Shown: positions 31,876 to 38,805 of the stretch, piece after piece
Position numbering within the stretch: position 1 is the stretch's first letter
Layout: each line of letters begins with the position of its first letter
Assembly (NCBI GenBank): GCA_035541215.1
Contig: DATKNV010000080.1
Location: forward strand, 1 to 41,221
Reading direction: 5' to 3'
Origin: DASZHJ01 sp035541215
GTDB lineage: Bacteria > Pseudomonadota > Alphaproteobacteria > ATCC43930 > CGMCC-115725
Length of the DNA: 41,221 nucleotides
The notes under the pieces: generated by a model
Database searches by the model: none
What the model saw: the letters and a program-made list of their open reading frames with translations, nothing else
What the model was told of the DNA's origin: nothing
Made by a program: the position numbers and the translations under genes

Positions 31876-32757
31876 CTAGCCGTGGCTTGCCGGCCTATGT
31901 CCCCAATCGCTCACGGCGTTGTAGGTCTTTACTTCCCAGGTCTCGTCGTCGACCTCGCGCGCGCCCCAGCCGATCTCGAACCAGAAGCCCGAGGGCGTGA
32001 TCCCGTAGAAGGAGACCATGCGGTCGTTCTGGTGCCGACCGAGACCCAAGGCCATGGGGACGCCCATGTCCTGCGCGCGATAGAAGGCGGCGCCGACGTC
32101 GTCGAGCGAATTGGTCTCGAACATCACGTGGTGGAGCCGCTTCGGGAATTGGAGCCCCGCGAAGGCGAGCGAGTGATGGCGCGGATTGACGTGCAGGAAC
32201 ACCGCATGGACCGGCGTCCCCATCAATTCGGTGTCGACGTAGTCGCTCAGCCGAAAGCCCAGCACGTCACGGTAGAAGCGCTCGGTCTTCACCACGTCCC
32301 GCGCGTTGACGAGGATGTGCCCCATTCCGCGCGCGCCGGTCTTGAAACCCGAGGTGATCTTGGCGCTCCTGAAAGCGCGGAGTCCGAGCGCCGGCCCGTG
32401 AAAGATCTCGGTCCGGATGCCGTTGGGATCGTCGAAGTGGATCATCTCCTGGACGCCGCGCGCCTCGATCTCGGCGTCGGTCGCGGCGCGCGCGACGATA
32501 CCGGCGCGTGCCAACCGATCCTTCGCGGCCGTGAGCGCAGCGGTGCCGACGACCTCCCAGCCCACATATGCGACGTCGTCGGCCGGTCCCTCGTGCAGCA
32601 GGAAGCGATGATCGTGGTCGTCCATGCGCAACGGCAAGGCGCCGTCGGGCCGCGGCAGCGCGACGGAAAGGCCGAGCATTTCCGTGGCAAATCGGCGCCA
32701 CGCCTCGATGTCGCTGACTTCGATGCCGATGTAGCCGAGTTGCGCGTCCATCCTCAC
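31876..32757 (-). CDS. type I extradiol dioxygenase-like (VOC) protein
   Basis: This 293-aa protein has two vicinal-oxygen-chelate domains as in BphC. Probable Fe(II) ligands are His in GHILVNARD, His in HHSLAFAGLQ and Glu in GFWFEIGWG. These cleave catechol-type rings next to the hydroxyls in biphenyl, steroid and other aromatic pathways. The start is taken as GTG 32757 because GGGAG lies six bases upstream; the ATG at 32751 is the alternative. No other ring-degradation gene is adjacent, so the substrate is open. It is 37 bp upstream of the DUF1194 gene. Confidence 0.88.
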   Translation of the reverse strand: MRMDAQLGYIGIEVSDIEAWRRFATEMLGLSVALPRPDGALPLRMDDHDHRFLLHEGPADDVAYVGWEVVGTAALTAAKDRLARAGIVARAATDAEIEARGVQEMIHFDDPNGIRTEIFHGPALGLRAFRSAKITSGFKTGARGMGHILVNARDVVKTERFYRDVLGFRLSDYVDTELMGTPVHAVFLHVNPRHHSLAFAGLQFPKRLHHVMFETNSLDDVGAAFYRAQDMGVPMALGLGRHQNDRMVSFYGITPSGFWFEIGWGAREVDDETWEVKTYNAVSDWGHRPASHG

Positions 32758-32865
32758 ACCGTTCTCCCGCAGCAGCCGGCCTGTCGGCTTCCCTCAGGAA
32801 CTATAGCGCAATCGCCGAGCGGCGACATCGCCCGCGGGCGGATTCTTCCCGCAAGTGACGAAAAA

Positions 32866-33921
32866 TCAGCGCAGCCCCGCGTTGAATTTCTCGAGGGCGA
32901 CGCTGCCGGGGATGAGATCGGCTTCGTCCAATGAACTCAGGGCCTTGGGCACCGTGCGCAGGTGCCCGTGCAAATCCTGAGGATTGGGATCGACGTAGAG
33001 CAGCCCGGTCACGATCTCGCCCGCGGCTTGACGTTCCTGCAGGTAATTCATCGCGGAGATGCGGTTGTGCGGATCGTAATCCGTGTGCAACTTGCGCAGA
33101 TGCAGCACCGAGCCGTCGTGCTGTACCACCCGCTCCACCGTGCCCGGCGCGTAGTCCGCGGTGATCTCCTCGCGACCCGTTATGAAGTCGAGCCGGTTCA
33201 CGGCGTCGTTGTGCGCGCGGACGTAATCGAAGCTCTTGGTCGAGCCCGGATGGTTGTTGAAGGCGACGCACGGGCTGATGCAGTCGATGAAGGCGGCACC
33301 GTTGTGAGTGATCGCACCCTTGATGAGCGGCACAAGCTGCGCCTTGTCGCCGGAGAAGCTGCGCGCGACGAAGGTCGCGCCGAGCTGCAGTGCCATCCCG
33401 ATCATGTCGAGCGAAGCATCCGTGTTGACGACGCCGCGCTTGCTCTTCGAGCCGGGATCGGCGGTCGCGGAGAATTGGCCTTTGGTCAGGCCGTAAACCC
33501 CGTTGTTCTCGACGATGTAGACCATGTTGACGCCGCGGCGGATCGAATGCGCGAACTGGCCGAGGCCGATCGAGGCGGAATCGCCGTCCCCGGAGACGCC
33601 GAGATAGATGAGGTCGCGGTTCGCGAGGTTGGCGCCGGTGAGCACCGAAGGCATCCTCCCGTGCACGCTGTTGAAGCCGTGCGAGGCGCCGAGGAAATAG
33701 GTGGGCGTCTTCGAGGAGCAGCCGATGCCCGAGAGCTTGGCGATGCGGTGCGGCTCCAGCGACAGATCGAAGCAGGCCTGGATGATCGCAGCGCTGATGC
33801 TGTCGTGGCCGCAGCCCGCGCAGAGGGTCGAGACCGCGCCCTCGTAGTCGCGCCGGGTGAAGCCGAGCTTGTTGGTGGGAAGCTGCGGGTGATGCAGCTT
33901 GGGCTTCGCAAGATAGGTCAT
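32866..33921 (-). CDS. korB: 2-oxoacid:acceptor oxidoreductase beta subunit
   Basis: This 351-aa ThDP-binding subunit (about 38 kDa) of a 2-oxoacid:ferredoxin-type oxidoreductase has the beta-subunit motif CAGCGHDS followed by GIGCSSKTPTYF. The ThDP/Mg motif GDGDSASIGLGQFAHSIRRG continues to ENNGVYGLTKGQ. It oxidatively decarboxylates a 2-oxo acid, most likely 2-oxoglutarate, to the CoA ester with low-potential electrons. The start overlaps the alpha-subunit stop by 4 nt (ATGA). It is the last gene of the three-gene operon. Confidence 0.92.
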   Translation of the reverse strand: MTYLAKPKLHHPQLPTNKLGFTRRDYEGAVSTLCAGCGHDSISAAIIQACFDLSLEPHRIAKLSGIGCSSKTPTYFLGASHGFNSVHGRMPSVLTGANLANRDLIYLGVSGDGDSASIGLGQFAHSIRRGVNMVYIVENNGVYGLTKGQFSATADPGSKSKRGVVNTDASLDMIGMALQLGATFVARSFSGDKAQLVPLIKGAITHNGAAFIDCISPCVAFNNHPGSTKSFDYVRAHNDAVNRLDFITGREEITADYAPGTVERVVQHDGSVLHLRKLHTDYDPHNRISAMNYLQERQAAGEIVTGLLYVDPNPQDLHGHLRTVPKALSSLDEADLIPGSVALEKFNAGLR

Positions 33922-35759
33922 GGCACCGCCTTCCGGAGCGGGGTCACCGTCAGCACAGAGAGCTTCTCGGCGATGGCGCTGGTGATGAAGCGCTCGGTGA
34001 TCGGCGTGCCGTCGTAATGCAGCACCGGCACTAGGCGCGCGGGATCGATCGAGCCTTCGCTCATGAGGAGGGTGCGGAGCTGCGCGTCGCGGTTCTGCTC
34101 CACGACGAAGATTCTGTCGTGCTCGGCGACGAAGCGCATGACCTCGTCGGAGAATGGGAAGCCACGCAGACGCATCGTGTCGAGATGAATGCCGCGGCCC
34201 TCCAGCACGCCCAGCGCCTCCTTCATCGCGGGCGTGGTCGAGCCGAAATAGAGGACGCCGAAGCGCGTGGGATGCCTCGCGTTCTGCCGGACCGGCGCCG
34301 GCACGAGCTTCTTCGCGGTCTCGAACTTCCGCAAGAGGCGGTCCATGTTGTCGACGTAGACAGGCCCCTCCTCGCTGTAGCGGGCGTAGCGGTCCTTGGT
34401 CGTGCCGCGCGCGAAATAGGCGCCGCGCGTGGGATGCGTGCCCGGCAGCGTGCGATAGGGAATGCCGTCGCCGTCGACGTCGAGGTAGCGGCCGAAATCC
34501 TTGCCCGCCTCGAGCTCATCGTGGGTCATGACCTTGCCGCGGTCCATCCGCCGGCGGTCGTCCCAGGCCAGCGGCTCGCAGAGCCAGTCGTTCATGCCGA
34601 TGTCGAGATCGAGCATGACGAAGATCGGCGTCTGCAGCCGGTCCGCGAGATCGAAGGCCTGCGCACCCATCTCGAAGCACTCCCTGGGATCCTCCGGGAA
34701 CAGCAGCACGTGCTTGGTGTCGCCGTGCGAGGCATAGGCGCAGGAGAGAATGTCCGATTGCTGCGTGCGCGTGGGCATCCCCGTCGAGGGGCCGCCGCGC
34801 TGCACGTCGAAGATCACCGCGGGGATCTCCGCGAAATATGCGAGGCCGATGAACTCCTGCATCAGCGAGATGCCGGGCCCGGAGGTCGCGGTGAAGGCGC
34901 GGGCGCCGTTCCAGCCGGCGCCGATGACGATGCCGATCGAGGCGAGCTCGTCCTCGGCCTGAATGATGGCGTAGCGCGCGTCCTTCGTCTGCGGATCGTG
35001 GCGGTAGCGCCGGCAATGGCGCATGAACGCCTCCGCGAGCGAGGAGGAGGGCGTGATCGGATACCAGGCCGCGACCGTGGCGCCGCCGTAGACGGCGCCC
35101 AGCGCCGCCGCGCTGTTGCCGTCGATGAAGATACGGTTGCCCACGGCATCGGCATGCCGGACGGTGACGCCGAGCGGACATTTCAGGTGCTTCAGCGCGT
35201 AGTCGCGGCCCATGTGGAGCGCATGGACGTTCGGCTGGATGAGCTTGTCCTTGCCTTGGAACTGCTCGCTGATGAGCTGCTCGATCGCCTTGACGTCCAT
35301 GTCGAGGAGCGCCGAGAGCGCGCCCACATAGATGATGTTCTTGAAGAGCTGGCGCTGGCGCGCGTCGGTGTATTCGGCGTTGCAGATCTCGGTGAGCGGC
35401 ATGCCGATCACCGTGATGTCCTCGCGGAACTTCGCGCGCGGCATCGGCTTCGTCGAATCGTAGAAGAGGTAGCCGCCGGGCTCGAGCTCGGCCACGTCCT
35501 TGTCCCAGGTCTGCGGATTCATCGCGACCATGAGATCGACGCCGCCGCGCCGCCCGATGTGGCCGGCCTCGGAGACGCGCACCTCGTACCAGGTCGGCAA
35601 GCCCTGGATGTTCGAGGGGAAGATGTTGCGCGAGGCGACGGGCACGCCCATGCGCAGGATCGACTTCGCGAAGAGGGTGTTGGCGCTCGCGGAGCCGGAG
35701 CCGTTGACGTTCGCGAATTTGACGACGAAATCGTTGACGCTCGTTATCGGCTGCGACAT
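33918..35759 (-). CDS. korA: 2-oxoacid:acceptor oxidoreductase gamma-alpha fusion subunit
   Basis: This 613-aa protein (about 66 kDa) has an N-terminal gamma domain (residues 1-190, GSGSASANTLFAKSILRMG, SEAGHIGRRGGVD) fused to the alpha ThDP pyrimidine domain (from about 205). The alpha motif is YPITPSSSLAEAF, then TSGPGISLMQEFIGLAYFAE and VQRGGPSTGMPTRTQQ. The C-terminal domain has VLYFGSTTPAMKEAL and FVVEQNRDAQLRTL. It lacks its own Fe-S motifs. The start overlaps the stop of the upstream flavoprotein by 16 nt. This gamma-alpha fusion is typical of 2-oxoglutarate and related oxidoreductases. Confidence 0.92.
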   Translation of the reverse strand: MSQPITSVNDFVVKFANVNGSGSASANTLFAKSILRMGVPVASRNIFPSNIQGLPTWYEVRVSEAGHIGRRGGVDLMVAMNPQTWDKDVAELEPGGYLFYDSTKPMPRAKFREDITVIGMPLTEICNAEYTDARQRQLFKNIIYVGALSALLDMDVKAIEQLISEQFQGKDKLIQPNVHALHMGRDYALKHLKCPLGVTVRHADAVGNRIFIDGNSAAALGAVYGGATVAAWYPITPSSSLAEAFMRHCRRYRHDPQTKDARYAIIQAEDELASIGIVIGAGWNGARAFTATSGPGISLMQEFIGLAYFAEIPAVIFDVQRGGPSTGMPTRTQQSDILSCAYASHGDTKHVLLFPEDPRECFEMGAQAFDLADRLQTPIFVMLDLDIGMNDWLCEPLAWDDRRRMDRGKVMTHDELEAGKDFGRYLDVDGDGIPYRTLPGTHPTRGAYFARGTTKDRYARYSEEGPVYVDNMDRLLRKFETAKKLVPAPVRQNARHPTRFGVLYFGSTTPAMKEALGVLEGRGIHLDTMRLRGFPFSDEVMRFVAEHDRIFVVEQNRDAQLRTLLMSEGSIDPARLVPVLHYDGTPITERFITSAIAEKLSVLTVTPLRKAVP

Positions 35760-37534
35760 TCCGGTCCCGCCTGTGCCATATCGAGAAGGAACTTGCGCAT
35801 GTCCCAGGCCCCCGTCGGGCACCGCTCGGCGCAGAGACCGCAGTGGAGGCAGACGTCCTCGTCCTTCGCGAGGATGCGGCCGGTCTTGAGCGCGTCGGAG
35901 ACGTAGAGGTCCTGCGTGAGGTTCTTCGCGGGGGCGTTGAGGTGCTTGCGCAGCTCCTCCTCCTCGCGGTTGTCCGTGAAGGTGATGCAGTCGACCGGGC
36001 AGATGTCGACGCAGGCATCGCACTCGATGCAAAGCTCGCCCGTGAAGACTGTCTGGACGTCGCAGTTGAAGCAGCGCTCGGCCTCGAGGTAGGCGAGCTT
36101 CTGGTCGAAGCCCAGCTCGACCTCGACCTTGACGTCCTTGAGCGCGACGTTGAGCTCGCGCAGCGGCACCTTGTAGCGCAGGTCGTTCGAGACCTGATTG
36201 TCGTAGCTCCACTCGTGGATGCCCATCTTCTGGCTCACGAGCGTCACGTGCGGCGGCGGGCGGTCCTTCACGTCCTCGCCGTTCAGGAGCTTGTCGATGG
36301 AGATCGCGGCCTGCTGGCCGTGCGCCACCGCCCAGATGATGTTCTTAGGCCCGAAGGCGGCGTCGCCGCCGAAGAACACCGTTGGGATCGACGACTGCAT
36401 CGTGACGGGATCGACCTTGGGCATGCCCCAGCGGTCGAAGTCGAGGCCGACGTCGCGCTCGATCCAGGGGAAGCTGTTCTCCTGCCCGATCGCCACGAGC
36501 ACATCGTCGCATTCGAAATGCTGATCGGGCTCGCCGGAAGAAACCAGGCTGCGGCGGCCCTTCTCGTCGTATTTGGCGACGACCTTCTCGAAGACGACGC
36601 CGGTCAGACGGCCCTTCTCGTGCGTGAATTCCTTGGGCACGAGGAAATTGAGGATCGGGATGCCCTCGTGCATCGCGTCCTCCTTCTCCCAGGGCGAGGC
36701 CTTCATCTCCTCGAAGCCGCTGCGCACGATGACCTTCACGTCATCGCCGCCGAGGCGGCGCGAGGTGCGGCAGCAGTCCATCGCGGTGTTGCCGCCGCCC
36801 AGCACGATCACGCGCTTGCCGATCTTGTCGATGTGGCCGAACGAGACGTTGGAAAGCCAGTCGATGCCGATGTGAATGTTGGCCGCCGCCTCCTTGCGGC
36901 CGGGCACGTCGAGGTCGCGCCCGCGCGGCGCGCCGCTCCCGACGAAGATCGCGTCATAGCCTTCCGCGAGGAGCGCCTTCAGGCTGTCGATGCGCTGGCC
37001 CAAGCGGAGCTCTATGCCGCCGATCCCCGTGATGTAGCTGACTTCCTCGTCGATCACGCTCTCGGGGAGACGGAAGCGCGGAATCTGGCTCCGGATCATG
37101 CCGCCGGCCTTGGGATCGCCATCGAAGACCACGACGTGATAGCCGAGCGGCGCCAGATCGCGCGCGACCGTGAGCGAGGCGGGGCCGGCGCCCACGAGAG
37201 CCACCCGCTTGCCGTTTTTTTTGACGGGGGCGATCGGCAGGATCGCGCGGATGTCGTCCTTGTTGTCGGCAGCGACCCGCTTCAGCCGGCAGATCGCGAC
37301 TGGCTCCTTCTCGACCCGCCCGCGGCGGCAGGCGGGCTCGCAGGGACGGTCGCATGTGCGCCCGAGAATGCCGGGGAAGACGTTCGATTTCCAATTGATC
37401 ATGTAGGCGTCGGTATAGCGGCCGGCGGCGATCAATCGGATGTATTCCGGCACGGGCGTATGAGCGGGACACGCCCATTGGCAATCCACGACCTTATGGA
37501 AATAGTCGGGATTGCGGGTATCGGTCGGCTTCAA
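35744..37534 (-). CDS. korC: FAD/NAD(P)/Fe-S electron-transfer subunit of 2-oxoacid oxidoreductase
   Basis: This 596-aa GltD-like flavoprotein is fused to ferredoxin domains. The N-terminus has Cys clusters (CQWACPAH, CDRPCEPACRRG). An FAD motif (VALVGAGPASLTVARDLAP) near residue 110 precedes an NAD(P) motif (VIVLGGGNTAMDCCRTSRR). The C-terminus has two 4Fe-4S motifs (CIECDACVDICPVDC and CLHCGLCAERCPTGAWD). It would couple the oxidoreductase to NAD(P)+. The start is TTG at 37534, chosen because AGGGAG lies six bases upstream and the frame is conserved from there. The three-subunit set fits the 2-oxoglutarate:NADP+ oxidoreductase known from aromatic-degrading Azoarcus (recalled knowledge). Confidence 0.88.
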   Translation of the reverse strand: MKPTDTRNPDYFHKVVDCQWACPAHTPVPEYIRLIAAGRYTDAYMINWKSNVFPGILGRTCDRPCEPACRRGRVEKEPVAICRLKRVAADNKDDIRAILPIAPVKKNGKRVALVGAGPASLTVARDLAPLGYHVVVFDGDPKAGGMIRSQIPRFRLPESVIDEEVSYITGIGGIELRLGQRIDSLKALLAEGYDAIFVGSGAPRGRDLDVPGRKEAAANIHIGIDWLSNVSFGHIDKIGKRVIVLGGGNTAMDCCRTSRRLGGDDVKVIVRSGFEEMKASPWEKEDAMHEGIPILNFLVPKEFTHEKGRLTGVVFEKVVAKYDEKGRRSLVSSGEPDQHFECDDVLVAIGQENSFPWIERDVGLDFDRWGMPKVDPVTMQSSIPTVFFGGDAAFGPKNIIWAVAHGQQAAISIDKLLNGEDVKDRPPPHVTLVSQKMGIHEWSYDNQVSNDLRYKVPLRELNVALKDVKVEVELGFDQKLAYLEAERCFNCDVQTVFTGELCIECDACVDICPVDCITFTDNREEEELRKHLNAPAKNLTQDLYVSDALKTGRILAKDEDVCLHCGLCAERCPTGAWDMRKFLLDMAQAGPECRSR

Positions 37535-37889
37535 GACGTCTCCCTACTTCCTACTCGTGGCGTTCGGGACATTCGCCAGCGACCCCGCCGTTGGCCATCT
37601 GCCCGGGGGCGCAGCCGTCCCGCTTGCGCAACGTCTCACGGCAATCCCTGCTCCCCGGTTTCTGCCCGTGACTGGGCGCCCTTGGGGCGGGAATGGGCGG
37701 GCAAAGATAGCCCGATCGGGGCCGAAATCGCAATGCCCGGGAACCGCTTAGAACGCCCGGGGATTTCCGGAAATATCCCCCGGAGACGGACCCGCCGCGC
37801 GCGCTCCGGAGCGAGCCGGGCCTCGCGACCGCCGGACCGGTATCCCCGAAAAAGGGAATACCGGTCCAGTATTCCCCGCGCCAGTGGCG
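37535..37889. promoter_or_regulatory. structured intergenic region upstream of kor operon
   Basis: The 355-bp gap has no plausible gene. It should hold the kor promoter and the 3' end of the histone-like gene. It contains a 12-bp perfect palindrome at 37763-37774 (ATTTCCGGAAAT) inside a larger imperfect palindrome, 37757-37783. It also holds the long hairpin at 37834-37867 and a small CGGGC...GCCCG stem at 37709-37725. No sigma-70 promoter stood out. Confidence 0.45.
37834..37867 (-). terminator. long hairpin downstream of histone-like gene
   Basis: Arms 37834-37847 and 37854-37867 pair over 13 of 14 positions (GGACCGGTAT/ATACCGGTCC, then CCC/GGG) around the loop GAAAAA. It lies 23 bp after the histone-like stop. 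No T-run follows the stem on the minus strand, so it is at best a non-classical terminator or mRNA stabiliser. Confidence 0.5.
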
Positions 37890-38171
37890 CTATTGGCGCC
37901 AGGGATCCGGCATCGGGTTGGGCTCGGGCGCCGCAGGCTCGGGAGCGGGCGGCACCGGCTCAGGCATCGGAGCGGGTGCTGCCTTCGGCGCAGCCTTCTT
38001 GGCCGGCGCGCGCCTCACGATGGGCTTGCGCGCCTTCGCCGTCTTCTTGGCCTTCTTGACCGTCTTTGCCTTGGCAGCTCCCTTGCGAGCGGCCTTTCTC
38101 GTAGTGCGCTTCGCAGCCTTGCGGCCCGCGGATTTCCGCTTGGTCGCCTTCCTCTTAGTCGCCTTTGCCAT
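37890..38171 (-). CDS. Ala/Lys-rich histone-H1-like protein
   Basis: This 93-aa very basic protein begins MAKATKRKATKRKSAGRKAA and consists of Lys/Arg/Ala repeats up to about residue 65. A proline/alanine/glutamate tail follows (PAPMPEPVPPAPEPAAPEP). Such proteins resemble eukaryotic H1 tails and bind DNA non-specifically in several bacteria. The GGAG eight bases before the ATG at 38171 fixes the start; the frame upstream is not protein-like. The acidic Pro-rich end after a basic body is a notable charge asymmetry. Confidence 0.82.
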   Translation of the reverse strand: MAKATKRKATKRKSAGRKAAKRTTRKAARKGAAKAKTVKKAKKTAKARKPIVRRAPAKKAAPKAAPAPMPEPVPPAPEPAAPEPNPMPDPWRQ

Positions 38172-38277
38172 AGTGTTTCTCCTTTGTGGTCCCAGCGGAC
38201 GCATCATGCGACACGGTTTCGTCTTCGCCCGTAGGATGCAAAAAGATGCCGCGTCAGTAAAGCACGGCTGGATGGCG

Positions 38278-38751
38278 CTACTCCGCCCAACGCGCCTCGA
38301 CCGGCATCCCTCCGGTCTCCAAGAGTACGATCGCCCAGGGTTCCGAGAGCGCCTGCGTGACCACCCGATCGGACGCCGGCGCGGCATCCCGCAGCACCAC
38401 GCGCACGACATTGCCATCGCGGACCGCACTGACGACTTCGACTCGGAAGCCTCCGGTCATTTTCTGCCCCTGACTCGCGAATAGCCCCCGATGCTTCCCG
38501 GCGGCAAACGCGGCCGCTGGGGGCTTGTCGACGCTTTGCCAGGCGCGCTGCCAGGCGGCCGCGTCGGCGAGCGCGTCGATCCGCTTCTCCGTCCCGCCGC
38601 CGTATTGGCCCCGCCAGACCTCATATTTCACGCCAGCTTGCGCAGACTGCGCGCCAGCATCTTCGGTGAGGCCGGCCGCACCCGCGATGCTCGCGGCCAA
38701 GCCCGCGAGCACCATCCGGCGCCGACACGCTAGGTGTCCGCTAACGCTCAT
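38278..38751 (-). CDS. exported protein with PrcB-like C-terminal domain
   Basis: This 157-aa secreted protein has a twin-arginine-like signal (CRRRMVLAGLAASIAGAAGL). The C-terminal half (about residues 88-150) reads GLFASQGQKMTGGFRVEVV and later APASDRVVTQALSEPWAIVLL. This fits the PrcB_C domain found in treponemal PrcB and many small exported proteins of unknown role. The ATG at 38751 follows GGAGG. It lies 106 bp upstream of the histone-like gene on the same strand, and the link between them is unclear. Confidence 0.78.
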   Translation of the reverse strand: MSVSGHLACRRRMVLAGLAASIAGAAGLTEDAGAQSAQAGVKYEVWRGQYGGGTEKRIDALADAAAWQRAWQSVDKPPAAAFAAGKHRGLFASQGQKMTGGFRVEVVSAVRDGNVVRVVLRDAAPASDRVVTQALSEPWAIVLLETGGMPVEARWAE

Positions 38752-38805
38752 GTCGCCTCCAGACACGCCGCTCCGGGGAGACGATGCTCCTCTCTTCGGC
38801 GCGGA

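Noticed and set aside
35843..38059. 738-codon plus-strand open frame opposite the flavoprotein gene
   Set aside because: It is antisense to a clearly recognisable FAD/Fe-S protein, and its composition reflects codon shadowing.
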